Assembly (NCBI GenBank): GCA_963697675.1
Contig: CAVOOW010000005.1
Span: 1 to 64,000 of the forward strand
Source: CAVOOW01 sp963697675
GTDB taxonomy: Bacteria; Actinomycetota; Actinomycetes; JACCUZ01
Length of the DNA stretch: 64,000 bases
Direction of reading: 5' to 3'
Numbering within the stretch: the first letter of the stretch is position 1; each line of letters opens with the position of its first letter. The translations under genes and the position numbers were made by a program. Shown piece after piece: positions 18,225 to 28,713 of the stretch. The notes beneath the pieces are model-generated. The model was not told where the DNA came from, ran no database searches, and saw only the letters and a program-made list of their open reading frames with translations.

Positions 18225-19487
18225 ATGTCACCCTTCAGCACCCTCGATCATCTCGAGTGCCCACGCTGCGGCGCCACCCACGACGCGGCAGTCCTGCAGG
18301 GCCTCTGCCCTGCATGCGCCTCGCCGCTGCTGGCCCGATACGACCTTTCCGCGGTACGAGCGACGCCGGCGGACGTCGGCACGCGGCCGCCTGACCTGTG
18401 GCGCTATCACGAGCTGCTGCCCGTGTCGGGACCTGAGCACGTCGTGAGCCTCGGCGAGGGCATGACCCCACTGCTCCCGGCACCACGACTCGGAGCCGAG
18501 CTCGGCATCCCGCGGCTGCTCGTGAAGGACGACGGGCTGCTGCCCACGGGCTCGTTCAAGGCACGCGGCGCGGCCGTCGGCGTCTCGCGGGCCCGAGAGC
18601 TAGGGGCGACGAGCCTGGCCATGCCCACGAACGGCAACGCGGGCGCGGCCTGGGCGGCGTATGCCGCCCGAGCCGGGCTGCGGATGGCCGTCGTCATGCC
18701 GGTCGGTGCACCCACCGTCGCCCGGGCCGAGGTGGTCGTCACCGGCGGCGAGCTCACGCTCGTGGACGGGCTCATCTCCGACGCCGGCCGGCTCGTGGGC
18801 GCGGCGATCGCCGCGGCCGGAGACGGCTGGTTCGACGCCGGGACCCTCAAGGAGCCCTACCGCATCGAGGGCAAGAAGACGATGGGCCTGGAGATCGCCG
18901 AGCAGCTCGGCTGGCGGATGCCCGACGTGATCATCTACCCGACGGGCGGCGGCGTCGGGCTGATCGGCATCCACAAGGCGTTGTCCGAGCTGGTCGAGCT
19001 GGGCTGGCTGACCGGACCGCTGCCCCGGCTGGTGGCCGTGCAGTCGACCGGCTGCGCGCCGATCGTGCGTGCGTTCGACGCGGGGGCGCGCGAGTCGCTC
19101 TTCTGGGAGGACGCGCGGACCGCGGCCTTCGGCATCACCGTGCCCAAGGCGCTGGGCGATTTCCTCGTGCTCGACGCCCTCTACGCGACCGGAGGCACGG
19201 CGATCGCGGTCGAGGACGCCGACCTGCTCACCGACGTCGCGCTGGCCGGGCGGCTGGAGGGCATGTTCCTCTGCCCGGAAGGCGCCGCGACCGTCACGGC
19301 GGCCCGCCGGCTCCGGGCGAGCGGGTGGATCGCGGCCGATGACGAGGTCGTGCTGCTCAACACGGGCACCGGTGTCCTCTACCCCGACGCCGTGCCGGTC
19401 GATGCGGCGGTCGTGGGTCGTGACTCTCCGTATGCACTTGAAACGATCTCTCGCCCTTTATCCGAACTTAATAGCCTAAACGACTGA
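18225..19487 (+). CDS. thrC: Threonine synthase (PLP-dependent, fold type II)
   Basis: A 420-residue enzyme that converts O-phosphohomoserine to threonine. An N-terminal Cys cluster (CPRCGATHDA, GLCPACASP) precedes the PLP-lysine motif LLPTGSFKARGAA. NGNAGAAWAAYAARAG and the glycine loop IYPTGGGVGLIG follow. These mark the Cys-containing threonine synthases of actinobacteria and archaea. ATG 18225 follows AGGA at 7 bases. The last 20 or so codons and the gap after the stop are much richer in A/T than the rest of the gene. Confidence 0.85.
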   Translation: MSPFSTLDHLECPRCGATHDAAVLQGLCPACASPLLARYDLSAVRATPADVGTRPPDLWRYHELLPVSGPEHVVSLGEGMTPLLPAPRLGAELGIPRLLVKDDGLLPTGSFKARGAAVGVSRARELGATSLAMPTNGNAGAAWAAYAARAGLRMAVVMPVGAPTVARAEVVVTGGELTLVDGLISDAGRLVGAAIAAAGDGWFDAGTLKEPYRIEGKKTMGLEIAEQLGWRMPDVIIYPTGGGVGLIGIHKALSELVELGWLTGPLPRLVAVQSTGCAPIVRAFDAGARESLFWEDARTAAFGITVPKALGDFLVLDALYATGGTAIAVEDADLLTDVALAGRLEGMFLCPEGAATVTAARRLRASGWIAADDEVVLLNTGTGVLYPDAVPVDAAVVGRDSPYALETISRPLSELNSLND

Positions 19488-19491
19488 TTGT

Positions 19492-19518
19492 TGGTCCTGT
19501 ACTAGGCAAAGCGGACCA
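19492..19518. promoter_or_regulatory. Small inverted repeat upstream of the acetyltransferase-like gene
   Basis: TGGTCC (19492) and GGACCA (19513) form a short inverted repeat 64 bases before the Shine-Dalgarno sequence, inside an A/T-rich stretch that probably holds the promoter. It could be an operator or mRNA hairpin; the evidence is weak. Confidence 0.25.
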
Positions 19519-19581
19519 GCCGGTCTTCTGCGCCGACCTAGCCTCCACAAACCCCAGCCCGCAGAACCCAGGAGGCACCTC

Positions 19582-20160
19582 ATCTCGATCACCCTGCCCG
19601 TCCGCAGCAAGGCCGTCATCAGCAAGCAGAGCGTGGTCGCCGGTGAGCTGGCCGAGGACGCCTGGAAGCTCTACCTCCAGTCCTTCGACGAGCTGCGCAC
19701 CCTCGCCGTCCAGCGCCACGTGATGTACGGGGACGAGTTCGACGCGGTCATGGCGGACAGCCGGGTCGAGAAGTTCCTGGCCTTCGGCGAGGACGGTTCG
19801 CTGCAGGGCATCAGCACGATGACCGCAGCCCTGATGGCCGTGCCCCTGGTCTCGCCGGAGTACTTCGCCAGCCGCTGGCCGGCGCGCTACCAGGCGGGAC
19901 GCATCTACTACATCGGATTCCTCGCCGTGCACCCCGACTCGCACGGCACCGGCGTCTTCGGCGAGATGGTGAAGGTCATGACCGGCGAGGTGGCCGCGGT
20001 CGACGGGCTCGCGGTGATCGACGTCTGCACCTACAACAAGGACCGGCTGCACCTGCCGCGCGCCATCAACTCGCTGGCCGCGACGTGGGCCTCACACGTG
20101 TCGATGACCGTGCTCGACGCGCAGAGCTACGTCAGCTACGACTTCGCCCGCACCGGCTGA
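19582..20160 (+). CDS. GNAT-like acetyltransferase, apparently starting with ATC
   Basis: A protein of about 192 residues with the GNAT signature region IYYIGFLAVHPDSHGTGVFG, which binds acetyl-CoA. A perfect AGGAGG (19570-19575) stands 6 bases before an ATC codon in the open frame; the next usable start is GTG 19633, with no ribosome site. Either ATC is a rare start codon, as ATT is in infC, or an ATG was miscalled here. The substrate is unknown. The 3' end overlaps the convergent GGDEF-EAL gene by 25 bases. Confidence 0.6.
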   Translation: MSITLPVRSKAVISKQSVVAGELAEDAWKLYLQSFDELRTLAVQRHVMYGDEFDAVMADSRVEKFLAFGEDGSLQGISTMTAALMAVPLVSPEYFASRWPARYQAGRIYYIGFLAVHPDSHGTGVFGEMVKVMTGEVAAVDGLAVIDVCTYNKDRLHLPRAINSLAATWASHVSMTVLDAQSYVSYDFARTG

Positions 20161-22438
20161 TCGGGCACGGCCGCCGGCGGAGCCACCTGGAGCAGGCAGA
20201 CCTCCGGCGCCTCCGCCCGGCCGAACAACCACCCCTGCCCGAACTGCACTCCGGTCGTGCGCAGCAGTGCCCGCTGCCCCTCGGTCTCGATGCCCTCCGC
20301 CACGACCTCGAGTCCCATCGCCAGGGACATGGCAACGACGGCGCGCACGATCTCGGCGTCGTCGTTGTCGGTGTCCAGCCCGGACACGAACGTCCGGTCG
20401 ATCTTGACCTTGGAGACAGGGAAGCGTACGGAGGTGCCCGAGCGAGGAGTAGCCGGTCCCGAAGTCGTCGACGGCCAGCGAGACGCCTAGCTCGCGCAAC
20501 CGGCTGAGCAGCGCAGAAGCGCTGCGTTCGTCGGCCATCATGGCCGTCTCGGTGATCTCGACGACCAGCCTGTCGGCAGGGACAGCGTGACGACGCAGCG
20601 CCGACTCGACGTGGTCGACCAGCCGCGCGTCGCGCAGCTGACGGGCGGAGACGTTCACCGAGACCCACAGGTCCTCGTGCCCCTCGGAGCGCCAGATGCT
20701 GAGCTGACGCACTGCCTCGGAGACCACCCAGTCGCCGATCTCGACGATGAGGCCGGTCTCTTCCGCGACCGGGATGAAGTCGAGCGGCTGGATCATGCCC
20801 ATGCTCGGATGTGCCCAGCGGAGCAACGCCTCGACGCCGACGACGGCGCAGGTGTCGAGGTCGACGATCGGCTGGTAGTGCAGCAGGAACTGCTGGCGCA
20901 CCAACGCGTGCCGCAGCGCGAGCTCGGTCTCCACCCGACGGCGCACGGCGTCGTGCATGCGTGCTGTCGAAGGTCACGCAGCGGTTGCGACCGGCGCTCT
21001 TCGCCCGGTACATGGCGGTGTCGGCGTCCCGCAGCAGGCCTTCCGCGGTGGCGGGGTGCATCGAGCAGGCGAGGCCGATGGAGACGGTGGCGACGACTGC
21101 GGACTCGGTCTCGGACAGCGGGGTGCGGAAGCTGTCGATGATGTCCGCGGCGAGCGTCTCACCGGAGCGTGACTGGCCGGGCGTCACGTAGCGGGCGACG
21201 ACGAACTCGTCACCGCCGAGACGGGCGACGATGTCGGAGGCGTCGACGATGCTGCGCAGTCTGTCCGCAGCGGTCCGCAGCACCTGGTCACCGGTCTGGT
21301 GTCCCCAGGTGTCGTTGATCATCTTGAACGTGTCGAGGTCCAGGAAGAGCAGGTCCACACGGCCGCCGTCGCGTTCGGAACGCTGGATGAAGGCTTCGAC
21401 CCGCTCGACCATGCGAGACCGGTTGGCCAGTCCGGTGAGAGCGTCGTGCGTGGCCTGGTAGCGCAGGTCCTGCTGGGACACCGTGTGCTCCCCGACGGCG
21501 CCCACCGCGCGTACCAGCAACAAGACCGAGACCAGCGCCGACGTCACGCCGCAGACCCAGTCGGCCCCAGGGCTGCGGCTGATGACGAGCACGACGGACG
21601 GCACCAGCATGGCCGGCGCCAGCACCACGAGGCGGGCGCGTGACCAGGACTGGACCGGACGCGGCTGGATGTCCGACAGGGCCGTCATCGACGGATGCAG
21701 CGCGGCGGCACCGAAGCAACCGAACGCGATCACGAACGGCAGGTCGAGCAGCGGTGACCCGACCGTGTGGCCCTGCGTCCCGATGTAGGCATAGCCGACG
21801 TCCCCGACCAGGATCGCGGTCATGGTCACGGCCAGCAGCCAGAAGGAGACGACCCGGTTGGCGGAGGTCCAGTAGAGCAGCACGGCGACGAAGACGACTG
21901 CCACGTCGATCACCGGATAGGCGCCGAGCAGCACGCTGAACGCCGACCAGCCCTGGGAGTCGACGACCGGCAGAGCGAGGAAGACCAGCGCGGCAGCGGC
22001 TGCGGCGACGCAGACGATGACCCCGTCGATGAGCTCGTGCGGTCCGGAGCCGTCGGCGCGCCTGTTGCGCAGCAGCCCGACGAAGGCCAGCAACATGCCG
22101 GCATAGCCGGCGAGGGTGAAGATGTTGGCCACCGGCGCGGTCGACTGGCCGTCCAGCGCCTGACGCAGACCGGCGCCCAGGATGAAGGCGACACAGGACA
22201 GGGCGAACACGGTCCAGGGAAAGGTGGTCCTGGGCCGATGCAGGCGGCGGCCGACGACGACGGCCACGGCGGTGGTCAGGCCGACGAGGGTGATCGGCAG
22301 CGTGGCCAGCCCGGTGTCGCGCAGCACGACGAGAGCCAGCGCCATGGCGGCGCTGTAGCCCAGGTAGGCGAACGACCACCCGGCACCAGGCGTCAGGCGT
22401 CGAGCCCACGTCCCCGCACGCTGCATGCCTCGGACCAA
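20136..22438 (-). CDS. Membrane GGDEF-EAL cyclic-di-GMP protein (two indels)
   Basis: About 766 residues after correction. The N-terminal 300 residues hold eight or nine membrane helices. A diguanylate cyclase domain with intact ARLGGDEFVV follows, then a phosphodiesterase domain with intact EALLRW, SVNVSARQL and DDFGTGYSS. Both signature motifs are complete, so the protein may make and break c-di-GMP. Frame changes are needed near 20957 (between the domains) and near 20430 (inside EAL, restoring FPVSKVKIDRTFVSGLD). TTG 22438 follows GGTGAGGGGAG; ATG 22426 is the alternative start. Confidence 0.83.
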
Positions 22439-22505
22439 CTCCCCTCACCTGCCCATCGACCTGCAGCGGTCAAGGTTGAGCAGATCGCCGGTACTGATCG
22501 TGATC

Positions 22506-22523
22506 TGTACGGATTTGTACGGA
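22506..22523 (+). promoter_or_regulatory. Direct repeat TGTACGGA x2, possible operator
   Basis: Two exact copies of TGTACGGA start 10 bases apart (22506 and 22516), that is, on the same face of the helix, in the 159-bp gap between the divergent GGDEF-EAL and hrpA genes. A regulator-binding site is a reasonable guess. Confidence 0.3.
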
Positions 22524-22597
22524 ATCATCGGCACGGATGTCGCCGGCGGCGATAAGAACGGCGGCGGCGGCCGCGCTGGGCATACCCTGACCCCGGC

Positions 22598-25500
22598 ATG
22601 CGCCCGATCACCTTCCCCGCCGACCTGCCGGTCAGCCAGCGGCGCGCCGAGATCGCCGACGCGATCCGCGCCCATCAGGTCGTGATCGTCGCCGGCGAGA
22701 CGGGGTCCGGGAAGACCACCCAGCTGCCCAAGATCTGCCTCGACCTCGGCCGCGGGGTGGCGGGGACCATCGGCCACACCCAGCCGCGCCGGCTGGCCGC
22801 GCGCACGGTCGCCGACCGCATCGCCGAGGAGCTGGGGACCCCGCTCGGCGAGATCGTGGGCTACAAGGTGCGGTTCACCGACCGCTCGAGCGACGCGACC
22901 CAGATCAAGATCATGACCGACGGCATCCTGCTCGCCGAGGTCCAGCGCGACCGCATGCTGCGCGCCTACGACACGCTGATCATCGACGAGGCGCACGAAC
23001 GCAGCCTCAACGTCGACTTCCTGCTCGGCTATCTCAAGCAGCTGCTCCCCCGCCGGCCGGACCTCAAGCTGATCATCACTTCCGCGACCATCGACACCGA
23101 GCGCTTCGCCCAGCACTTCGACGGGGCCCCGGTCGTCGAGGTCACCGGCCGCACCTACCCGGTGGAGGTGCGCTATCGGCCGGTCGTCGACCCCGACGCC
23201 GAGGAAGACAGCACAGCCGACGAGCGCGACCAGACCCAGGCCATCGTCGATGCGGTCGACGAGCTGCGGCGGGAGGGGCCGGGCGACGTACTCGTCTTCC
23301 TCTCGGGCGAACGCGAGATCCGCGACACCGCCGACGCCCTGCGCGGGCACGTGCCCGCACGACACCGAGATCCTTCCGCTGTACGCGCGACTGTCGGCCG
23401 CCGACCAGCACCGGGTCTTCGCGTCGCACCCGGGACGGCGAGTGGTGCTGGCCACCAACGTCGCGGAGACCTCGCTCACGGTGCCGGGCATCCGCTATGT
23501 CATCGACCCGGGCACCGCTCGTGTCTCGCGCTACAGCCATCGGCTCAAGGTGCAGCGGCTGCCGATCGAGAAGGTCTCGCAGGCGTCGGCCAACCAGCGC
23601 AAGGGCCGGTGCGGCCGGGTCGCCGAGGGCATCTGCATCCGGCTCTACACCGAGGAGGACTTCCTCGCGCGGCCGGAGTTCACCGACCCCGAGATCCTGC
23701 GTACCAACCTCGCGTCGGTCATCCTGCAGATGACCGCCCTCGGCCTCGGCGACATCGGCGCGTTCCCGTTCGTCGAGCCACCCGACCACCGGCAGGTGCG
23801 CGACGGCGTTGCCCTGCTGGAGGAGCTGGGCGCCCTCGACACGACGGCTCCCGACACGGCACGGCGACTCACCAAGGTCGGTCGATCACTGGCTCGGCTG
23901 CCCGTCGACCCGCGGCTGGCGCGGATGGTGCTCGAGGCAGACCGCAACGGCTGCGTCGACGAGGTGCTCGTGATCGCCGCCGCGCTGTCGATCCAGGACC
24001 CGCGCGAGCGACCGCCGGACAAGCAGCAGGCCGCTGATCAGGCGCACCGGCGGTTCGCCGACGACCGCTCCGACTTCCTGACCTACTGGCGGCTGTGGAC
24101 CTATCTGCAGGAACAGCAGAAGTCGTTGTCGTCCAGTGCGTTCCGGCGGATGTGCCGCGCGGAGTTCCTGCACTATCTGCGGGTGCGCGAGTGGCAGGAG
24201 CTGCACAGCCAGCTCCGTTCGGTGGCCCGGTCTCTCGGCATCAAGCCCTCGCGCCGTCCCGTCGTCACCGAGCCGGACGCGGACACCGACCGCGAGGCGC
24301 TCGATGCGCTTCTGGTGCCCTTGCACACCGCCTTGCTGGCCGGTCTGCTCTCGCACATCGGTCTCTGGGACCCGGACAAGCGAGAGTACGTCGGCGCGCG
24401 CGGAGCCCGGTTCGTGCCGTGGCCCGGCTCTGCGCTGTTCAAGAAGCCGCCGCGCGCCGTCATGGCCGGCGAGCTCGTCGAGACCTCACGGCTGTGGGGC
24501 CGCGACCTCGGGCGCATCGAGCCGGAGTGGGTCGAGCCGCTGGCTGCGCACCTGCTCAAGCGCTCCTACAGCGAGCCGCACTGGTCGAGCAAGCAAGGGG
24601 CCGTGCTGGCCTACGAGAAGGTCACGCTCTACGGCGTGCCGCTCGTGGCGTCACGACGGGTCGCCTACGGCGGCATCGACCCCGAGCTGTCGCGCCAGCT
24701 GTTCATCAGGCACGCACTGGTGCAGGGCGAGTGGCGCACGCACCACGCGTTCTTCGCGGCCAACCGCGAGCTGCTCGAAGAGGTCGAGGAGCTCGAGAAC
24801 CGGCTGCGACGACGCGACATCCTCGTCGACGACGAGACGTTGTTCGACTTCTACGACGAGCGCGTGCCGGCTGACGTCGTGTCGGCCCGGCACTTCGACA
24901 GCTGGTGGAAGGCGGCTCGACGAGAGCTTCCCGACCTGCTCGACTTCGAGCGGGCGATGCTGCTGCGCGAGGACGCGAGCTCGGTCAGCGAGAACGAGTT
25001 CCCCGACCACTGGATGGTCGGCGAACTGGCGCTGCCGCTGTCCTACCAGTTCGAGCCGGGTGCAGCCGCCGACGGGGTGACCGTGCACATCCCGCTGCCC
25101 GTGCTCAACCGCGTCCCGCCCGAGGGGTTCGACTGGCAGGTCCCAGGCCTGCGGCTCGACCTGGTCACCGCACTGCTGCGGTCGCTGCCCAAGACGTTGC
25201 GCCGCAACTTCGTCCCCGCCCCCGACCACGCCCGCGCTGTGGTCGACGCGCTCGACCGGCAGGAGAGCACGCCGACAGAGCCGCTGACCGACGCGATGGC
25301 GCGCGAGCTCCGGAACCGGACCGGTGTCGTCGTGCCGCCCGACGCCTGGGACCTCGCACGCGTCCCCGAGCACCTGCAGATGACGTTCGTCGTCGAGGAC
25401 GAGCAGGGGGCCGTGGTCGCGCAGGGCAAAGATCTCGAAGCGGTGAAACAGGAATTGCGCCCGCAGGTGGCGCAGACGCGTCTCGCGGGCGGCGGCCTCG

Positions 25501-26373
25501 CTCGAGCGCTCCGGGCTGCGCGACTGGTCGTTCGGAGTGCTGCCGGACACCTTCACGACGACCAGCGACGGCCACGATCTGCAGGGCTATCCCGCGCTCG
25601 TCGACGAGGGCACCACCGTCGCCGTGCGGGTGCTCGACACGCGGCGGGCTGCCGAGCTGGCGACCTGGCAGGGCACGCGGCGGCTGCTGCTCCTGGCCGT
25701 GCCGTCGCCGCTCGTACCCGTCGTCAAGCGTCTGGACAACCCGACCAAGCTCGCGTTGGGGCACAACCCGCACGGCAGCGTCCCGGCGCTGCTCGACGAC
25801 TGCGTGTCCGCCGCGCTCGACGACATCGTCGCGGCGCACGGCGGGCCGCCGCGCGACGGCGAGGGATTCGCGCGGTTGCGTGACACCGTGCGCGGCGAGC
25901 TGCAGGACACGGTCTTCGAGGTCGTCCGCGCGGTGGCGGCGCTGCTCACCCGCGCCCGCGACATCGAGCTGCGGATCAGCGGCAGCACGACGCCCGTGTT
26001 GCTGGCCGCCATGGTCGATGTACGCGCGCAGCTGTCCGGGCTGGTCTATCCGGGATTCGTCACCGCCACGGGACGGGCGCGACTGGTCGACGTAGCCCGT
26101 TATCTGCGGGCGATCGAGCGCCGGCTGGATGCGCTGGTCACCCGGCCCGATCGGGACCGGTCGCTGATGAGTCAGGTGCAGGCTGTTGAGCAGGAGTACG
26201 AGGCCTGGCGCGCGTCACTGCCGCCGGCCCGACGCGATGAGGCCGCCGTGACCGACGTGCGCTGGATGATCGAGGAGCTGCGGGTGAGCCTGTTCGCGCA
26301 GACGGTCGGCACGCCCACTCCGGTGTCGGAGAAGCGCATCCGCCGCGCCATGTCGGACGCATTTCCCCGGTGA
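22598..26373 (+). CDS. hrpA: ATP-dependent RNA helicase HrpA (two indels)
   Basis: About 1257 residues, the usual HrpA length. DEAH-box motifs are all present: GETGSGKTTQLPK, TQPRRLAARTVA, IIDEAHERSLN, TSATID, then in the second frame ATNVAETSLTVPGIRYVID and SANQRKGRCGRV. The long C-terminal HrpA-specific region continues in the third frame (DWSFGVLPDTF). Breaks lie near 23360 (an extra base in a GC run) and near 25485. It unwinds RNA; the Escherichia coli homologue helps rescue stalled ribosomes. Intact motifs on both sides of each break argue that this is a working gene with sequence errors. Confidence 0.9.
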
Positions 26374-26421
26374 TCATGAACGATCCGTCGGCCTCTAGGC
26401 GGTCGGATCGTTCATGATCAC
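26370..26421. terminator. Perfect 18-bp inverted repeat at the hrpA stop
   Basis: GTGATCATGAACGATCCG (26370-26387) pairs perfectly with 26404-26421 around a 16-base loop. The left arm contains the hrpA stop codon. There is no T-run. It probably terminates hrpA transcription, but the palindrome also lies 15 bases before the ASCH gene and could act as an operator. Confidence 0.6.
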
Positions 26422-26435
26422 GGCAGGATGGGCAG

Positions 26436-26930
26436 ATGGCCGCACCCACCTACTCCGACGATGTCCGTCGTTTCTGGCTGACGTTCTGCGCCGAGACCGG
26501 CGTCGGTGCTGACCTGCCCTACGACGCCTTCGCGTTCGGTGACTCAGCCGAGATGGCCGACGAGCTGGCGGGGTTGGTGTTGCACGGTCCGAAGCGTGCG
26601 ACGGCCGGCCTGCTGGCCGACTATGCCGACGAACCGCTTCCGGAGGTCGGCGGTCACAGCATCGTGCTCGGCGGCGACGGTCAGCCGGTCTGCGTGATCC
26701 GCACGACCGAGGTGCGCGTGCTGCCGTTCCGCGAGGTGGACGCCGCGTTCGCCTGGGACGAGGGCGAGGGCGACCGCTCGCTCGCCTACTGGCGCGACGC
26801 GCACATCGGGTTCTTCATGCGCATGTGCGCGGCCCGCGGAGAGGTGTTCGGCGAGGAGATGGAAACCGTCCTCGAACGGTTCGCGATGGTGTGGCCCACC
26901 GCCAGCCCTGATCTGAAAGGACCGCCATGA
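26436..26930 (+). CDS. ASCH domain protein
   Basis: A 164-residue cytoplasmic protein. The ASCH core is seen in AFGDSAEMADELAGLVLHGPKRATAGL, where G.K.AT is the family motif, and in PVCVIRTTEVRVLPFREVD. ASCH folds bind RNA and some are N4-acetylcytidine amidohydrolases; which applies here is unknown. It overlaps the following VOC gene by four bases (ATGA). Confidence 0.82.
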   Translation: MAAPTYSDDVRRFWLTFCAETGVGADLPYDAFAFGDSAEMADELAGLVLHGPKRATAGLLADYADEPLPEVGGHSIVLGGDGQPVCVIRTTEVRVLPFREVDAAFAWDEGEGDRSLAYWRDAHIGFFMRMCAARGEVFGEEMETVLERFAMVWPTASPDLKGPP

Positions 26931-27331
26931 CCGTGCAGCCCTTCGACGCCGACGTTGCGGTCACGAACATCCTGGTCGTCACCGATGCCTCGCGGTCCCG
27001 CGACTTCTGGGTCGATGTGCTGGGTGCCGAGCTCTATCGGGAGTACGGCGGCACGAGCGTGGTGCTGCAGTTCTGCGGCACCTGGGTGCTGCTGGTGACC
27101 GGCGGCGGACCGACGGCCGACAAGCCGGACGTCACCTTCGCCGCACCGGCCGACCCGGCCCGCGTGAGCCACGCGATGACACTGCGCGTTGCGAACTGCC
27201 AGGAGTCCTACGAGCGGTTGCTCGCTCGCGGCGCGACGTTTCTTACCCCGCCGCACGACTGGGGCGCCGAGATCCGTTGCTTCTTGCGCGATCCCGACGG
27301 GCACCTCGTGGAGCTCAGCCAAGCGACCTGA
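26927..27331 (+). CDS. VOC (glyoxalase/bleomycin resistance) family protein
   Basis: A 134-residue single-unit vicinal-oxygen-chelate protein: TNILVVTDASRSRDFWVDVL at the start, GATFLTPPHDWG in the middle and CFLRDPDGHLVELSQAT at the end, which holds the metal-ligand Glu. Such proteins are metal-dependent lyases, dioxygenases or drug-binding proteins. It is co-translated with the ASCH gene. Confidence 0.82.
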   Translation: MTVQPFDADVAVTNILVVTDASRSRDFWVDVLGAELYREYGGTSVVLQFCGTWVLLVTGGGPTADKPDVTFAAPADPARVSHAMTLRVANCQESYERLLARGATFLTPPHDWGAEIRCFLRDPDGHLVELSQAT

Positions 27332-27380
27332 GCCCGTGGTCATGGGCATGGCGACCATGCGACCATGCCTCGGTGCTCGG

Positions 27381-27776
27381 TCAGCCGCTGACGGGGGCGA
27401 CGAGCACGGTGAACAACCGCTCGACCTCGGCGGCGGGGTCGCTGGTGAGACCCGTGTGCACCGGGCCCGGCTGCACCACGGTGCTGCGCGGCGACGTCGC
27501 CCAGCGGAACCGTTTGCCGATGTCCTCGCCCGCAGTCGCACCGGCCCCGTCCGGCCCGCAGGCGTCGACGACCGAGTGCAGTGCGCGTTCGATCGCGTCG
27601 GGATCGGCTGACGGGTCGATCGCGAGCAGCCGCCCGCGGTCGAGATGGACGCGGCAACCGAGATAGTCCAGCGCGCGGCAGTAGACGAGCACTCCGGCGT
27701 TGATCGCCTCTCCGCGTTCCACTCGCGGCACCACGCGCAGGACCGCGTATTCGAACGCATGCCGGGTTGAGCTCAT
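27381..27776 (-). CDS. DUF3037 protein, partner of the HipA-like kinase
   Basis: A 131-residue protein beginning MSSTRHAFEYAVLRVVPRVE and containing GEAINAGVLVYC, the DUF3037 hallmark. The family has no known activity but is often encoded directly after a HipA-family kinase, as here with a 17-base gap. ATG 27776 gives the expected length. Confidence 0.82.
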   Translation of the reverse strand: MSSTRHAFEYAVLRVVPRVERGEAINAGVLVYCRALDYLGCRVHLDRGRLLAIDPSADPDAIERALHSVVDACGPDGAGATAGEDIGKRFRWATSPRSTVVQPGPVHTGLTSDPAAEVERLFTVLVAPVSG

Positions 27777-27793
27777 GTCGCTCTCGGTGGGGC

Positions 27794-28649
27794 TCACGAC
27801 GCGGCGTCCCGGGCACCCGAAGTGAGCCAGGCAGGTTTGCCCGTTCGACGACGCGGGCTCGGCGCGTGCCGGGAAGCGTCGCCACTGGCAGCGGCACGCA
27901 GACTCGGCAGCCATTGCTCGCGGGCCGCCAGCCGGGCCGACAACCAGTCGACGTATGCCGTGCGCGCGTCGGTCGGCGACGCGAAGGCTGGTTCGTCAGA
28001 CAGCCACTCGTCGGGGACCATCGGCCACCGCGGCCCAGAGCAGGTCGGGAGTCACCTGGTCGGCGAGGGCGTGCTCTGCCGCATCGACGTCCGGTTGAGC
28101 ACCGATCAGGACGTGGTCGCCCGCCGCGTAGGGCCGAGCCGTCGACGCGGATGCGCTCGACCACTGATGGTGGAACGTGAGTGCGGCTCCGTGGTCGATG
28201 AGGTGCAGCCCGCCGTGCCACACGAGCAGGTTGGGGTTGCGCCACGACCGGTCGACGTTGTTGGTCCACGCGTCGAACCACAGCACCCGTCCCGCCAGGT
28301 CAGGCTGTACAGGAAAGGCGTGCAGGTCGAAGTCCAGCGCACCGGGCAGGAAGTCGACGCCGAGGTTCAGCCCGCCGCTGGCGCGGAGCAGGTCCTGCAC
28401 CTCCTCGTCCGGCTCACCGGCTGCCAGCACCGGATCGACCTCGACCGCGACAAGGTCGGGCACCGGCAGACCGAGCGATCGCGCGAGGCCGGCGCAGACA
28501 ACCTCCGCGATCAGCGCCTTGCGCCCCTGACCCGCGCCGCGGAACTTCACGACGTAGGTGCCGAGGTCATCGGCCTCCATCAGCCCCGGCAGCGACCCGC
28601 CCTCGCGCAGCGGCGTCACATAGCGCGTCGCGGTCACGGTGGGCAGCAC
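27794..28649 (-). CDS. HipA-family kinase (one indel)
   Basis: About 284 residues. The start TVTATRYVTPLREGGSLPGL and the lid-like segment TYVVKFRGAGQG are typical of short actinobacterial HipA-like proteins. The catalytic-loop-like region FDAWTNNVDRSWRNPNLLVW and the downstream LHLIDHGAALTF carry the Asp/Asn ligands for ATP-Mg. The last 75 residues (VPDEWLSDEPAF) are in another frame; the break is near 28020. No HipB-type antitoxin is visible nearby, so calling it a toxin is not supported. GTG 28649 is the likely start. Confidence 0.72.
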
Positions 28650-28713
28650 GCCCGGCAGACTACGACCCGATGTCACGGGCCGCGGCCAGGCGGCCACCGT
28701 CAGGCAGCCACCG

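Noticed and set aside
22598..26373. hrpA as a pseudogene
   Set aside because: All helicase motifs and the C-terminal region are intact on both sides of the two breaks; sequence error is more likely.
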